Shown: positions 21,027 through 31,395 of the stretch, one piece after another | Layout: every line of letters starts with the position of its first letter | Numbering within the stretch: position 1 is the stretch's first letter | Source of the DNA: Arthrobacter sp. | GTDB lineage: Bacteria; Actinomycetota; Actinomycetes; Actinomycetales; Micrococcaceae | Assembly: GCA_026393275.1 (NCBI GenBank) | Contig: JAPLAM010000100.1 | Coordinates: forward strand, 27,496 to 91,495 | Direction of reading: 5' to 3' | Length of the DNA stretch: 64,000 bases | The notes under the pieces: generated by a model | Database searches by the model: none | Told to the model about the DNA's origin: nothing | The model's input: the letters and a program-made list of their open reading frames with translations, nothing else | Translations under genes and position numbers: made by a program

Positions 21027-21065
21027 CCTTTTTTAATTCCGTCCCGTGAGGCGGGGAAAGGGGAG
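21027..21065 (+). promoter_or_regulatory. PyrR RNA-binding loop overlapping the pyrR ribosome binding site
   Basis: GTCCCGTGAGGC at 21041-21052 matches every position of the PyrR binding-loop consensus (A/G)UCCNGNGAGG(C/U). It is enclosed by CCTTT (21027-21031) pairing with AAAGG (21057-21061). The 3' arm runs into GGGGAGA at 21060-21066, the Shine-Dalgarno of the TTG start at 21073. Bound PyrR (with UMP) could therefore block translation initiation of the operon. No separate terminator hairpin with a T-run is seen, so translational control is favoured. Confidence 0.8.
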
Positions 21066-21072
21066 ACGAGCG

Positions 21073-21672
21073 TTGACTTCTGTCCCAGAAGCACCGGTTC
21101 CGGCCAAGGTCCAACTCAGCAGGGTTGTCCTCAACCAGGCTGACATCGACCGTGCACTCACTCGTATCGCCCATGAAATTCTCGAGTCCAACAAGGGCTC
21201 CCAGGACCTGGTCCTGCTCGGCATCCCGCGGCGCGGCTATCCGCTCGCCGTCCGGCTCGCCGCCAAGATTGCCGCCGCCGATCCCTCCGTGGATCCCGCC
21301 GCGATCGTGGGCCAACTGGATGTCACGATGTTCCGTGACGACCTCTCCCGCCAGCCCACCCGGCCGCCGTACCCCACCCAGTTGCCCCGCACCGGGATCG
21401 ACAACAAGGTGGTGGTACTGATCGACGACGTCCTCTACTCCGGCCGCACCATCCGCGCCGCGCTGGACGCGATCATCGACCTGGGCCGCCCCCGGATCGT
21501 CCGCCTCGCAGTCCTGATCGACCGGGGCCACCGCGAGCTGCCGATCCGGGCGGATCACGTCGGCAAAAACCTGCCGACCTCCTCCGCGGAGAAAGTCCGG
21601 GTCCGGCTCGAGGAAACCGACTCGGCCGCCGACGGCCCGGTCAATGAAGTCGTGATCGAGGCCACCGCATGA
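21073..21672 (+). CDS. pyrR: Bifunctional pyr operon regulator / uracil phosphoribosyltransferase PyrR
   Basis: RNA-binding attenuator of pyrimidine genes with residual UPRTase activity. 199 residues from TTG 21073. The PRPP loop is in [22 protein letters not shown], and [16 protein letters not shown] and the C-terminal [20 protein letters not shown] are typical. TTG is preferred over upstream frames because GGGGAGA lies six to eight bases before it and the protein then begins as in relatives. It overlaps pyrB by four bases (ATGA). Confidence 0.93.
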   Translation: MTSVPEAPVPAKVQLSRVVLNQADIDRALTRIAHEILESNKGSQDLVLLGIPRRGYPLAVRLAAKIAAADPSVDPAAIVGQLDVTMFRDDLSRQPTRPPYPTQLPRTGIDNKVVVLIDDVLYSGRTIRAALDAIIDLGRPRIVRLAVLIDRGHRELPIRADHVGKNLPTSSAEKVRVRLEETDSAADGPVNEVVIEATA

Positions 21673-22667
21673 AGCACCTGCTCGCCACCGAAGACCTGGG
21701 CTACGCTGACGCCATCCGCATCCTCGACACCGCCGAGGAGATGGCAGCGGTGGGGGACCGCGAGGTCAAGAAGCTCCCGGCGCTGCGCGGCCGAACCGTG
21801 GTGAACCTCTTCTTCGAGGACTCCACCCGCACCCGGATCTCTTTCGAAGCCGCCGCCAAGCGGCTCTCCGCGGACGTCATCAACTTCGCCGCCAAGGGTT
21901 CCTCCGTTTCCAAGGGCGAATCGCTCAAGGACACCGCCCAGACGCTCGCCGCGATGGGCGCCGACGCCGTCGTCATCCGGCACTGGGCGTCAGGCGCCCC
22001 GCACCGGCTGGCCACCACCGACTGGATCGACGCCGCGGTCATCAACGCCGGCGACGGCACCCATGAACACCCCACCCAGGCGCTGCTGGACGCGTTCACC
22101 ATGCGCCGGCACTGGTCGAAACTCGCCGGCACCCCGTCGGCCGGTGCGGACCTGCAGGGCATGCGCGTCGCGATCGCCGGGGACGTGCTGCACTCGCGCG
22201 TGGCCCGCTCCAACGTCTGGCTGCTGCGCACCCTGGGAGCCAAGGTCACGCTCGTGGCGCCGCCCACGCTGCTGCCCGTCGGCGTCGAACAGTGGCCCTG
22301 CACCATCAGCTACGACCTCGACGAGACCCTCGCCCGCGGCGTCGACGCCATCATGATGCTCCGGGTGCAGGGCGAACGGATGAACGCCTCCTTCTTCCCG
22401 AGCACCCGCGAGTACTCGCGGCGCTGGGGCTTTGACGACAACCGCCTGCGCTCCCTCGAACGCCTGGGGCTCAAGGACACCATCATCATGCATCCGGGCC
22501 CGATGAACCGCGGGCTGGAAATTTCCTCGGCCGCCGCCGATTCGCCCCGCTCCACCGTGTTGGCGCAGGTGCGTAACGGCGTGTCCATCCGGATGGCCGC
22601 CCTCTACCTGCTGCTCTCCGGGGACACCCGCGAACCGGCCACCAATTCCACGAAGGAGAGCCACTGA
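21669..22667 (+). CDS. pyrB: Aspartate carbamoyltransferase catalytic chain
   Basis: Condenses carbamoyl phosphate and aspartate. 332 residues. The carbamoyl-phosphate motif [18 protein letters not shown] lies near residue 50. [14 protein letters not shown], the [12 protein letters not shown] segment and [11 protein letters not shown] near the C-terminus complete the active site. There is no pyrI nearby, as usual for Gram-positives. ATG overlaps the pyrR stop and the stop overlaps the pyrC ATG. Confidence 0.96.
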   Translation: MKHLLATEDLGYADAIRILDTAEEMAAVGDREVKKLPALRGRTVVNLFFEDSTRTRISFEAAAKRLSADVINFAAKGSSVSKGESLKDTAQTLAAMGADAVVIRHWASGAPHRLATTDWIDAAVINAGDGTHEHPTQALLDAFTMRRHWSKLAGTPSAGADLQGMRVAIAGDVLHSRVARSNVWLLRTLGAKVTLVAPPTLLPVGVEQWPCTISYDLDETLARGVDAIMMLRVQGERMNASFFPSTREYSRRWGFDDNRLRSLERLGLKDTIIMHPGPMNRGLEISSAAADSPRSTVLAQVRNGVSIRMAALYLLLSGDTREPATNSTKESH

Positions 22668-24046
22668 TGGCATCACAGCAACAGGACACCGGCAGCACCG
22701 GCGCCTACCTCATCCGGGGAGCCTCAGTCCTCGGCGGAGCCGCCGAGGACCTGCTGATCCGCGACGGCCTGATCGCCGCCCGCGGCGAGGACCTCGAGGC
22801 CGACGGCGCCACTGTGATTGACGGCCGAGGCCTCATTGCGCTGCCCGGCATGGTGGACATCCACACCCACCTGCGCGAACCCGGCCGCGAGGACGCCGAA
22901 ACGGTCGAGACCGGCACCCGCGCCGCGGCCCTGGGCGGCTACACCGCCGTGCACGCCATGGCCAACAGCACCCCGGTGGCGGACACCGCCGGCGTCGTCG
23001 AGCAGGTCCTGAGCCTGGGCCGCGCCGCCGGCTGGGTGGATGTCCGCCCGGTCGGTGCCGTCACCGTGGGCCTCGCGGGGGAGCAGCTCGCCGAGCTCGG
23101 CGCCATGGCCGACTCCCGCGCCCGGGTCCGGGTCTTCTCCGACGACGGTGTCTGCGTCAGCGATCCCGTCCTGATGCGCCGCGCCCTCGAATACGTCAAG
23201 GCGTTCGACGGCGTCGTCGCGCAGCACGCGCAGGAACCCCGCCTCACCGCCGGGGCCCAGATGAACGAGGGCGTTGTCTCCGCGGTCCTCGGATTGACCG
23301 GCTGGCCCGCCGTCGCCGAGGAAAGCATCATCGCCCGCGACGTGCTGCTCGCCCAGCATGTCGGGTCCCGCCTGCACGTCTGCCACGTCTCCACGGCCGG
23401 CTCCGTGGAGATCGTGCGCTGGGCCAAGTCGCGCGGCATCAACGTCACGGCGGAGGTCACGCCGCACCACCTCTGGCTGACCGACGAACTGGTCCGCAGC
23501 TACGACCCGGTCTACAAGGTCAACCCGCCGCTGCGCACCGACGCGGACGTCCAGGCCCTCCGCGCCGCACTGGCGGACGGCACCATCGACGTCGTCGGCA
23601 CCGACCACGCCCCACACCCCAGCGAACACAAGGAGTGCGAATGGGCGCAGGCCGCGATGGGCATGACCGGGCTGGAAACCGCCCTCTCGGTGGTGCAACA
23701 CACCATGATCGACACCGGGCTGATGGACTGGGCCGGCTTTGCCCGCGTGACCTCCACCACCCCCGCCGCGATCGGCCGGCTGGCAGACCAGGGCCGGCCG
23801 CTGGAACCCGGCGAACCTGCCAACGTCATACTCGTGGACCCGGCTGCGCGCTGGACGGTGGACCCTTCTAAGATGGCAACCATGGGCCGTAACTCTCCGT
23901 TTGCCGGCCGGGAACTCCCGGGCAAGGTGGTGGCCACCTTCTTCAAGGGTCATCCGACCGTCCTGAACGGCGAACTCAACACCCCGTACCGGTGGCTCCC
24001 GGAGACCGCAGACAGCGAAGAAACTGCAGCGGCAGGCCGCCCCTGA
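22667..24046 (+). CDS. pyrC: Dihydroorotase
   Basis: Type I zinc amidohydrolase that closes carbamoyl aspartate to dihydroorotate. 459 residues. The metal-binding HTHLREPG is near residue 66. CHVSTAGSVE and VTPHHLWLTDE carry further His ligands. The final Asp lies in GTDHAPHPSEHKECE near 312. The ATG overlaps the pyrB stop by one base. The stop overlaps the next gene by one base (TGATG). Confidence 0.96.
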   Translation: MASQQQDTGSTGAYLIRGASVLGGAAEDLLIRDGLIAARGEDLEADGATVIDGRGLIALPGMVDIHTHLREPGREDAETVETGTRAAALGGYTAVHAMANSTPVADTAGVVEQVLSLGRAAGWVDVRPVGAVTVGLAGEQLAELGAMADSRARVRVFSDDGVCVSDPVLMRRALEYVKAFDGVVAQHAQEPRLTAGAQMNEGVVSAVLGLTGWPAVAEESIIARDVLLAQHVGSRLHVCHVSTAGSVEIVRWAKSRGINVTAEVTPHHLWLTDELVRSYDPVYKVNPPLRTDADVQALRAALADGTIDVVGTDHAPHPSEHKECEWAQAAMGMTGLETALSVVQHTMIDTGLMDWAGFARVTSTTPAAIGRLADQGRPLEPGEPANVILVDPAARWTVDPSKMATMGRNSPFAGRELPGKVVATFFKGHPTVLNGELNTPYRWLPETADSEETAAAGRP

Positions 24047-24564
24047 TGGTCAAGGAACTCTCCCTCATCCTCACCTTGGTCCTGGTCGTCGCTGCGCTGG
24101 CCATGATCGGGATCGGCTGGCGGAACCGGCTGCGCCGCCAGGCCGACGTCGAACCGCTGCCCCCGGTGCCGGCAGAGCTGGGCGCCCCGCTGGCCGGCGC
24201 CGACGGCCAGTACGTCGCCTCCACCACCGCCGGTGACTGGCTGGACCGGATCGCCGTCCACCGGCTGGGCCTGCGCACCAACGCGGAACTCAGCGTCCAT
24301 CCCGAGGGCGTGCTCTTCGACCGTTCAGGCGCCGGCCCGGTCTTCATTCCGGCCGGCCGGCTCACCGGAGTCCGGCAGGAAAGCGGCATGGCCGGAAAGT
24401 TCGTCGAAAAGGACGGGCTCCTAGTGGTCAGCTGGATGCTCGGCAGCCGGGAGCTGGACACCGGCTTCCGCACCCGCCGCGCCGAAGACAAGACCACCCT
24501 CTTCAAAGCCCTGCAAGATTTGATCCCCGCGGCCCCCCAGGCCGATGCTGATAGTGGAAAGTAA
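24046..24564 (+). CDS. Single-pass membrane protein with PH-like domain, within the pyr operon
   Basis: A 172-residue protein with an N-terminal membrane helix (about residues 6-25, [20 protein letters not shown]) and a soluble domain of beta-strand character (about 55-160). The family (PH-like, transporter-associated) is known from the same position in Micrococcaceae pyr operons, but no function is established. The ATG overlaps the pyrC stop, and the stop lies just before the carA start, so it is embedded in the operon. It could tie pyrimidine synthesis to the membrane, but nothing in the sequence proves this. Confidence 0.8.
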   Translation: MVKELSLILTLVLVVAALAMIGIGWRNRLRRQADVEPLPPVPAELGAPLAGADGQYVASTTAGDWLDRIAVHRLGLRTNAELSVHPEGVLFDRSGAGPVFIPAGRLTGVRQESGMAGKFVEKDGLLVVSWMLGSRELDTGFRTRRAEDKTTLFKALQDLIPAAPQADADSGK

Positions 24565-24568
24565 CAAC

Positions 24569-25810
24569 GTGACGGACCCGAACCAAATGACATCAAACGC
24601 AGCAGCCTCCACGGCGGCGGCCCTCGTCCTCGAGGACGGCCGGATCTTCCGCGGGACCAGCTACGGCGCCACCGGCACCGCGCTGGGCGAAGCCGTTTTC
24701 GCGACCGGCATGACCGGCTACCAGGAGACCATCACCGACCCCTCCTACGCCCGCCAGCTCGTGGTGCAGACCGCGCCGCACATCGGCAACACCGGCGTGA
24801 ACAATGACGACGCCGAATCCCGCCGCATCTGGGTGGCCGGCTACATCGTCCGCGACGCCGCCCGACGGCCGTCGAACTGGCGATCGGAACGCAGCCTCGA
24901 TGAGGAACTTGTGGACCAGGGCATCGTCGGCATCCAGGGCGTCGACACCCGCGCCATCACCCGGCACCTGCGCGAACACAAGACCATGCGCGCCGGCATC
25001 TTCTCCGGCGACGCCGCCGCAGCCACGGACAAGGAACTCGTGGCCGCCGTGCTCGCCAGCGCGCCGATGGAAGGCTCCCGGCTCGCCGAGGAAGTCAGCG
25101 TCGACGAGGCGTACACGGTGGAGCCCGGCGACTGGGGCTGGGAAGGCGAGCCGCGGTTCAGCATCGCCGCGATCGACCTTGGCATCAAGCGCATGACCCC
25201 GATCCGCTTCGCCGAACGCGGCGTCCGGGTCCACGTCCTGCCGGCCACCGCCACCCTGGCCGACGTCCAGGCCGTCAACCCGGACGGCGTGTTCATGTCC
25301 AACGGCCCCGGTGACCCCGCCACCGCTGACACCCAGGTAGACCTGCTGCGCTCGGTGCTGGACGCCAAGCTGCCCTACTTCGGCATCTGCTTCGGCAACC
25401 AGATCCTGGGCCGCGCCCTGGGTTTCGGCACCTACAAGCTTCGCTACGGCCACCGCGGAATCAACCAGCCCGTGATGGACCGCCGCACCGGCAAGGTCGA
25501 AATCACCTCGCAAAACCACGGCTTCGCCGTCGACGCCCCGCTCTACGGCGCCACGCAGGCGCCGGAGGAGCGCTTCGGCCGCGTCGAGGTCAGCCACGTC
25601 AGCCTCAACGACGACGTCGTCGAGGGCCTGTACTGCCTGGACATCCCCGCCTTCTCGGTGCAGTACCACCCCGAAGCGGCCGCCGGCCCGCACGACGCCG
25701 CGTACCTCTTCGACCGTTTCATCGAGCTGATGGCGGAGTCTTCTTCAAAGACGGAGACAGAGACAAACACCAAGACCTCCACCGAATCCAAGACTGAGGA
25801 CAAGAAGTAA
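24569..25810 (+). CDS. carA: Carbamoyl-phosphate synthase small subunit
   Basis: Glutaminase subunit feeding ammonia to CarB. The N-terminal carA domain starts [17 protein letters not shown]. The class I amidotransferase domain has the nucleophile Cys in [13 protein letters not shown] and the His/Glu pair in [10 protein letters not shown]. The C-terminus has a 23-residue Ser/Thr/Lys/Glu tail ([10 protein letters not shown]...TEDKK) beyond the family end. The start is uncertain: GTG 24569 follows GGAAAG, while ATG 24587 is an alternative. The stop overlaps carB ATG by one base. Confidence 0.93.
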   Translation: MTDPNQMTSNAAASTAAALVLEDGRIFRGTSYGATGTALGEAVFATGMTGYQETITDPSYARQLVVQTAPHIGNTGVNNDDAESRRIWVAGYIVRDAARRPSNWRSERSLDEELVDQGIVGIQGVDTRAITRHLREHKTMRAGIFSGDAAAATDKELVAAVLASAPMEGSRLAEEVSVDEAYTVEPGDWGWEGEPRFSIAAIDLGIKRMTPIRFAERGVRVHVLPATATLADVQAVNPDGVFMSNGPGDPATADTQVDLLRSVLDAKLPYFGICFGNQILGRALGFGTYKLRYGHRGINQPVMDRRTGKVEITSQNHGFAVDAPLYGATQAPEERFGRVEVSHVSLNDDVVEGLYCLDIPAFSVQYHPEAAAGPHDAAYLFDRFIELMAESSSKTETETNTKTSTESKTEDKK

Positions 25811-28800
25811 TGCCCAAGAGAACTGACCTTAAGAGCGTCCTGGTCATCGGTTCCGGCCCGATCGTGATCGGCCAGGCGGCCGAATTCGACTACTCCGGCA
25901 CCCAGGCACTGCGTGTCCTCAAAGACGAAGGCCTGCGGGTGATCCTCGTCAACTCCAACCCGGCCACCATCATGACCGACCCGGAGTTCGCCGACGCCAC
26001 GTACATCGAACCGATCACCCCCGAGGTCGTCGAAAAGATCATCGCCAAGGAACGCCCCGACGCGATCCTGCCCACCCTGGGCGGCCAGACCGCGCTCAAC
26101 ACCGCCATCGCTTTGGACAAGAACGGCGTGCTGGCGAAGTACAACGTGGAGCTTATCGGCGCCAACATCGCCGCGATCGAGCTCGGCGAGGACCGTGAGA
26201 AGTTCAAGGGCGTCGTGGAACGCTGCGGCGCCGAATCCGCCCGCAGCCACATCATCCACACCATCGACGAGGCGCTGACCGCTGCCGAGGACCTCGGCTA
26301 CCCGATGGTGGTCCGGCCCTCGTTCACCATGGGCGGCCTCGGCTCCGGCCTCGCCTACGACGAAAAGGACCTGCGCCGGATCGTCGGCCAGGGACTCCAG
26401 TACAGCCCCACCACCGAGGTGCTGCTCGAAGAGAGCATCCTCGGCTGGAAGGAATACGAGCTCGAGATGATGCGGGACAAAAACGACAACGTCGTGGTGG
26501 TCTGCTCGATCGAGAACTTCGACCCGGTCGGCGTGCACACCGGCGACTCGATCACCGTCGCCCCGGCCCTCACCCTGACGGACCGCGAGTACCAGCGACT
26601 GCGCGACATCTCGATCGCCGTCATCCGCGAAGTCGGCGTCGACACCGGCGGCTGCAATATCCAGTTCGCCGTCGAACCGGACACCGGCCGCGTCGTCGTG
26701 ATCGAGATGAACCCCCGCGTCTCCCGGTCCTCGGCCCTGGCCTCCAAGGCCACCGGCTTCGCAATCGCCAAGATCGCGACCAAGCTCTCGCTCGGCTACA
26801 CCCTGGACGAGATTCCGAACGACATCACGCAGAAGACGCCGGCTTCCTTCGAGCCGACCCTGGACTACGTCGTCGTGAAGGTCCCGCGCTTTGCCTTCGA
26901 GAAGTTCCCGGCCGCGGACCCCACCCTGACCACCACCATGAAATCGGTGGGCGAAGCCATGGCGATGGGCCGCAACTTCACCGAGGCGCTGCAGAAGGCG
27001 CTGCGGTCGCTGGAGCAGAAGGGCTCCCAGCTGGACTTCAGCCACGTCCCGGAATGGGAAGTCGCGGAGCTGATCGAAAAGTCCAAGCGTCCGACCACCG
27101 ACCGCCTGCACCAGGTCCAGCGGGCCCTGCTTGGCGGCGCCACCGTGGAGCAGCTGTTCGAGGCCACCAAGATCGACCCGTGGTACCTGGATCAGCTCCA
27201 GCTGCTGAATGAGATCTCCCTCGAGATCCGCCGCTCCAGCGCGCTGAGCGCGGAGATGCTGCAGCGCGCCAAGCGGCACGGGTTCTCCGACGAGCAGATC
27301 GGCGCCCTGACCCACCACTCGGAAGACGTCGTCCGCGGCGTCCGGCAGGCCCTGGGCATCCGCCCGGTCTACAAGACGGTGGACACCTGTGCCGCCGAAT
27401 TCGCTGCCTACACGCCGTACCACTACTCCTCCTACGACCAGGAGGACGAGGTGGCGCTGCACGCCAAGCCGTCCATCATCATCCTCGGCTCCGGACCGAA
27501 CCGGATCGGCCAGGGCATCGAGTTCGACTACTCCTGCGTGCACGCCTCGATGGCGCTGCGCAAAGCCGGCTACGAGACCGTGATGGTCAACTGCAACCCG
27601 GAAACCGTCTCCACCGACTACGACATCTCCACCCGGCTGTACTTCGAACCGCTGACGCTCGAGGACGTGCTCGAGGTCATCGCGGCCGAGGAGCGCACCG
27701 GCGGCGTGATGGGCGTGTTCGTCCAGCTCGGCGGCCAGACCCCGCTCAAGCTCGCGCAGCAGCTCGCCGACGCCGGCGTGCCGATCCTCGGCACCTCCCC
27801 GGAGGCGATCGATCTGGCCGAGCACCGCGGCGCCTTCTCCCGGGTCTTGGACAAGGCCGGGCTGGTCGCCCCGAAGAACGGCACCGCCGTCTCCTTCGAG
27901 GACGCCAAGAAGATCGCCGATGAGATCGGCTACCCGGTCCTGGTCCGCCCCTCCTACGTCCTGGGCGGCCGCGGCATGGAGATCGTCTACGACGAGCCGA
28001 ACCTCTCCCGCTATATCGCCAACGCCACCGAAATCACGCCGGACCACCCGGTGCTGATCGACCGGTTCCTCGAGGACGCCATCGAGATCGACGTCGACGC
28101 CCTCTACGACGGCAAGGACCTGTACCTCGGCGGCATCATGGAACACATTGAGGAAGCCGGGATCCACTCCGGTGACTCCGCCTGCGTGCTGCCTCCGATC
28201 ACCCTGGGCAACAACGTGATCGACCGGGTCCGGACCGCCACGCGGGCCATCGCCGAAGGCGTCGGCGTCCGCGGCTTGATCAACATCCAGTTCGCCCTCG
28301 CCTCCGATGTGCTATACGTGCTCGAAGCCAACCCGCGCGCCTCTCGCACGGTGCCGTTCGTGTCCAAAGCCACCGGTGTCCAGATGGCCAAAGCGGCGGC
28401 CCTGATCGGCACCGGCGTCACCATCAACCAGTTGCGCAGCGCCTACAAGATGCTGCCGGAATCCGGCGACGGCTCCACGCTCCCGGTGGACGCCCCGGTG
28501 GCGGTCAAGGAAGCGGTGCTGCCGTTCAGCCGCTTCCGCACCCCTGAGGGCAAGGTTGTGGACTCGCTGCTGGGCCCGGAAATGCGCTCCACGGGCGAGG
28601 TCATGGGGATCGACAAGCACTTCGACACCGCCTTCGCCAAGAGCCAGGCGGCGGCGAACAACCCGCTGCCCACCGAGGGCAAGGTCTTCGTCTCCGTCGC
28701 CAACCGGGACAAGCGCGCCTTCCTCATGGCCGTGAAGCGCCTTTCCGACCTCGGCTTTGAGATCGTCTCCACCGGCGGCACCGCCGACGTGTTGCGCCGC

Positions 28801-29148
28801 AACGGCCTGCAGGCCACCACTGTCCGCAAGGTCGCCGAAGGCTCCAGCGCCGAGGGCGAGGGCACCATCGCGGACCTGATAGTTGCCGGCGAGATCGACA
28901 TGGTCTTCAACACCCCGTCCGGTGGCGAAGCCCGCGGCGACGGGTACGAAATCCGTGCCGCCGCGACGTCGATCGGCATCCCGTGCATCACGACGGTGGC
29001 CGAGTTCAACGCCGCCGTCCAGGCCATCGAGGCGATGCGGACCTACGAATGGTCCGTCACGAGCCTGCAGGAGCACGCAGCCGCCCTGGCCTCCTCCCAG
29101 GAGGCGGCCAGGACCGCCGCCGCGGACGCAGTGCCCCAGCATGCCTGA
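25810..29148 (+). CDS. carB: Carbamoyl-phosphate synthase large subunit
   Basis: Synthetic subunit for arginine and pyrimidine carbamoyl phosphate. 1112 residues with two ATP-grasp halves: ten-residue starts [10 protein letters not shown] near 11 and [10 protein letters not shown] near 556, and [17 protein letters not shown] and [16 protein letters not shown] at the ends of the two grasp folds. A C-terminal MGS-like allosteric domain (about 950-1080) carries [15 protein letters not shown]. It ends with an Ala-rich tail. The last eight bases overlap pyrF. Confidence 0.97.
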   Translation: MPKRTDLKSVLVIGSGPIVIGQAAEFDYSGTQALRVLKDEGLRVILVNSNPATIMTDPEFADATYIEPITPEVVEKIIAKERPDAILPTLGGQTALNTAIALDKNGVLAKYNVELIGANIAAIELGEDREKFKGVVERCGAESARSHIIHTIDEALTAAEDLGYPMVVRPSFTMGGLGSGLAYDEKDLRRIVGQGLQYSPTTEVLLEESILGWKEYELEMMRDKNDNVVVVCSIENFDPVGVHTGDSITVAPALTLTDREYQRLRDISIAVIREVGVDTGGCNIQFAVEPDTGRVVVIEMNPRVSRSSALASKATGFAIAKIATKLSLGYTLDEIPNDITQKTPASFEPTLDYVVVKVPRFAFEKFPAADPTLTTTMKSVGEAMAMGRNFTEALQKALRSLEQKGSQLDFSHVPEWEVAELIEKSKRPTTDRLHQVQRALLGGATVEQLFEATKIDPWYLDQLQLLNEISLEIRRSSALSAEMLQRAKRHGFSDEQIGALTHHSEDVVRGVRQALGIRPVYKTVDTCAAEFAAYTPYHYSSYDQEDEVALHAKPSIIILGSGPNRIGQGIEFDYSCVHASMALRKAGYETVMVNCNPETVSTDYDISTRLYFEPLTLEDVLEVIAAEERTGGVMGVFVQLGGQTPLKLAQQLADAGVPILGTSPEAIDLAEHRGAFSRVLDKAGLVAPKNGTAVSFEDAKKIADEIGYPVLVRPSYVLGGRGMEIVYDEPNLSRYIANATEITPDHPVLIDRFLEDAIEIDVDALYDGKDLYLGGIMEHIEEAGIHSGDSACVLPPITLGNNVIDRVRTATRAIAEGVGVRGLINIQFALASDVLYVLEANPRASRTVPFVSKATGVQMAKAAALIGTGVTINQLRSAYKMLPESGDGSTLPVDAPVAVKEAVLPFSRFRTPEGKVVDSLLGPEMRSTGEVMGIDKHFDTAFAKSQAAANNPLPTEGKVFVSVANRDKRAFLMAVKRLSDLGFEIVSTGGTADVLRRNGLQATTVRKVAEGSSAEGEGTIADLIVAGEIDMVFNTPSGGEARGDGYEIRAAATSIGIPCITTVAEFNAAVQAIEAMRTYEWSVTSLQEHAAALASSQEAARTAAADAVPQHA

Positions 29149-30007
29149 GGCCGGCAGCACCGGGCCTTCCGGCCGGGAGCCCTTCGGCTCCCGGCTGGGC
29201 CGGGCCATGGCCGAGCGCGGCCCGCTCTGCGTCGGGATTGACCCGCACCCGGCGCTGCTGCAGCGCTGGGGCCTGAACGACGACGCCGCCGGGCTGGAGC
29301 GATTCTCGCTCACCGTGCTCGAGGCCGTGGCTTCACTCGCTGCCGCGGTGAAGCCGCAGGTGGCCCTTTACGAGCGCCACGGCTCCGCCGGCATGGCCGT
29401 GCTGGAACGCGTCCTGGCCGCGTCCGCGGAAGCCGGGGTGCTCAGCATCGCCGACGCCAAGCGCGGCGACATCGGCTCCACCATGGCCGCCTACGCGGAC
29501 GCATGGCTGCGTGACGGCTCTGCCCTGGCCGCGGACTCGGTGACGCTGAGCCCGTACCTCGGCTTCGAATCGCTCCGGCCGGCCCTGGACCTCGCGGCGC
29601 AGGCCGGCCGCGGCGTCTTCGTCCTGGCCCTGACCTCCAACCCCGAGGGCGCCTCCGTGCAGCACGCCGGCGGGGCGGACTCGGTGGCCCGGCGCATTAC
29701 CCGGGCCGCGGCCGCCGAAAACCTCAGGTACGCCGGTGAGCTGGGATCGGTGGGACTCGTCGTCGGGGCGACCGTCGGGTCCGCGCTGACTGACCTCGAC
29801 CTGGACCTCGCCGCCGTCCGCGGCCCCATCCTGGCGCCGGGGCTCGGCGCGCAGGGCGCCACGGCGGCCGACCTGCGGCGTACGTTCGGCAGCGCCTATG
29901 GCCAGGTCCTCGGCACGTCCAGCCGGGACATCCTCGGCGCCGGCCCGCAGGCCGCGGACCTGCAGGCCGCGGCGCAGCGCACGCTCGACGAACTCCGCGC
30001 CGCGTAG
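29141..30007 (+). CDS. pyrF: Orotidine-5'-phosphate decarboxylase (type 2)
   Basis: Final step of UMP synthesis. From ATG 29141 the protein has 288 residues. The actinobacterial (type 2) signature is seen as [17 protein letters not shown] near the N-terminus and the catalytic [22 protein letters not shown] near residue 107. [12 protein letters not shown] and the C-terminal [10 protein letters not shown] phosphate-binding loop are conserved. The start lies inside the carB stop region, so the two are coupled. No pyrD or pyrE is in the window. Confidence 0.95.
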   Translation: MPEAGSTGPSGREPFGSRLGRAMAERGPLCVGIDPHPALLQRWGLNDDAAGLERFSLTVLEAVASLAAAVKPQVALYERHGSAGMAVLERVLAASAEAGVLSIADAKRGDIGSTMAAYADAWLRDGSALAADSVTLSPYLGFESLRPALDLAAQAGRGVFVLALTSNPEGASVQHAGGADSVARRITRAAAAENLRYAGELGSVGLVVGATVGSALTDLDLDLAAVRGPILAPGLGAQGATAADLRRTFGSAYGQVLGTSSRDILGAGPQAADLQAAAQRTLDELRAA

Positions 30008-30011
30008 CCGG

Positions 30012-30078
30012 GGAGCGACGCCGGCCCGCGGCCAGCGGCTGGGCGGGAGCCCCGGCCGGCCGCCGTCGGCGTCGCTCC
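30012..30078 (+). terminator. Long hairpin after pyrF
   Basis: GGAGCGACGCCG (30012-30023) pairs perfectly over 12 bp with CGGCGTCGCTCC (30067-30078), with a very GC-rich loop able to form an inner stem. No T-run follows, so it may be a Rho-aided terminator or an mRNA-end stabiliser for the pyr operon. Confidence 0.55.
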
Positions 30079-30136
30079 ATTGATTTCCGGCGCCTCCAGA
30101 CGGTAGGTTCGGGACAGCTACGCAGGGAGGACCTCA

Positions 30137-30454
30137 GTGAGCTTGCGACCCCTCACGCCGCAGGAGCGTGCCGATGCCCTGCACAAGGCCGCCGCGGCCC
30201 GGTCGGCCCGGGCAACGGCCAAGGAGCGGCTGAAGTCCGGGGAACTGTCGGTCGCGGAACTGCTCAGCGCGGGGGAGACAGACGAGGCGATCGCGCGGAT
30301 GCGGGTGGTTGAACTGCTGGAGGCGCTGCCGGGGATAGGCCAGGTGCGTGCCGCGGCCATCATCGAGCGCCTCGGCATCGCCGCCTCACGGCGGGTGCGG
30401 GGCCTGGGAATCCACCAGCGCCGGGCGCTGGTAGATTTTATAGACGAGAAATAG
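30137..30454 (+). CDS. mihF: Actinobacterial integration host factor (mIHF)
   Basis: Nucleoid-associated DNA-bending protein specific to Actinobacteria. 105 residues from GTG 30137. The conserved RMRVVELLEALPGIGQVRAAAIIERLGIA segment is a helix-turn-helix-like S13 fold. The ending RRVRGLGIHQRRALVDFI is also typical. The N-terminal helix (residues 8-45) is basic. AGGGAGGA precedes the start. The order mihF-gmk-rpoZ is standard in the phylum. Confidence 0.93.
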   Translation: MSLRPLTPQERADALHKAAAARSARATAKERLKSGELSVAELLSAGETDEAIARMRVVELLEALPGIGQVRAAAIIERLGIAASRRVRGLGIHQRRALVDFIDEK

Positions 30455-30493
30455 CTTGGCCCGCCGAGCTTCCCCCACCGCCCAAAGGAATAC

Positions 30494-31066
30494 GTGAGCA
30501 AGAAACCGGGACTGACAGTCCTCGCCGGTCCGACGGCTGTTGGCAAGGGCACCGTGTCCACCTACATCCGGGACAACTATCCCGAAGTCTGGCTTTCAGT
30601 GTCGGCCACCACCCGCCCGCCGCGGCCCGGTGAGATCGATGGGGTGCATTACTACTTCAAGTCCAAGGACGAGTTTGAATCCCTCGTGGCAGCAGGGGAC
30701 TTCCTGGAATGGGCCGTCGTGCACGGGCAGAATACCTACGGGACCCTCAAGAGCACGGTAGATGCGGCCATCGCCGAGGGCCGCTCGGTGCTTCTGGAGA
30801 TCGACCTGCAGGGCGCACGCCAAGTAAAGCAGGCCCTTCCGGAGGCGCAATTCGTCTTTCTGGCCCCGCCCAGCTGGGAAGAATTAGTGCGCCGCTTGGT
30901 GGGCCGCGGCACGGAATCAGCCGAGGAACAGCAGCGACGACTGGAAACCGGTAAAGTAGAACTAGCCGCTGAACCGGAGTTCGATCACACCGTCATCAAT
31001 GATGACGTTCGTCGGGCAGCGGACGAACTTGTTTCACTCATGGGGCTGACCCCGCACCCGCACTAA
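30494..31066 (+). CDS. gmk: Guanylate kinase
   Basis: Phosphorylates GMP to GDP. 190 residues. The P-loop is [18 protein letters not shown] near residue 11, with Ala replacing the more common Ser in the G-PSGVGK form. The GMP-binding segment is [22 protein letters not shown] and the lid is [15 protein letters not shown]. The GTG start at 30494 follows AAGGAATAC. It lies 39 bases after mihF. Confidence 0.96.
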   Translation: MSKKPGLTVLAGPTAVGKGTVSTYIRDNYPEVWLSVSATTRPPRPGEIDGVHYYFKSKDEFESLVAAGDFLEWAVVHGQNTYGTLKSTVDAAIAEGRSVLLEIDLQGARQVKQALPEAQFVFLAPPSWEELVRRLVGRGTESAEEQQRRLETGKVELAAEPEFDHTVINDDVRRAADELVSLMGLTPHPH

Positions 31067-31105
31067 CCGCAGGGTCGGATCGGCCCGTTAGAATTTGGAG
31101 AATTC

Positions 31106-31369
31106 GTGTCCACGAACCTTGAAGGCATCATCAACCCGCCGATCGACGAGCTGCTGAAAGCTGCCGATTCGAAGTACGGACTGGTGATTTTCGGCGCCAA
31201 GCGCGCCCGGCAGATCAATGCCTACTACGCCCAGCTGCACGAGGGCCTGTTCGAGTACGTCGGCCCGCTGGTCGACACCAAGCTGAACGAAAAGTCGCTC
31301 TCGATCGCGCTGCGCGAAATCAACGAAGGCAAGCTCGTTTCCACGCCGATTGAAGCCGCAGCAGAGTAA
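31106..31369 (+). CDS. rpoZ: RNA polymerase omega subunit
   Basis: 87-residue chaperone-like subunit of RNA polymerase. [32 protein letters not shown] matches the conserved omega N-terminus, and [15 protein letters not shown] the C-terminal helix. The GTG start follows TTTGGAGAA. It lies between gmk and coaBC in the usual actinobacterial order. Confidence 0.95.
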   Translation: MSTNLEGIINPPIDELLKAADSKYGLVIFGAKRARQINAYYAQLHEGLFEYVGPLVDTKLNEKSLSIALREINEGKLVSTPIEAAAE

Positions 31370-31395
31370 CAACGCTGCTGCCTGACGGAGGTCAC

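Noticed and set aside
25543..28167. An 874-codon open frame antisense to carA/carB, and other long antisense frames such as those opposite aspS (12-1802) and alaS (9072-10469).
   Set aside because: High GC with GC-rich third positions keeps the opposite frame open. The translations are repetitive (VGGV, DVGG, GEAG) without motifs, whereas the sense genes are fully conserved enzymes.
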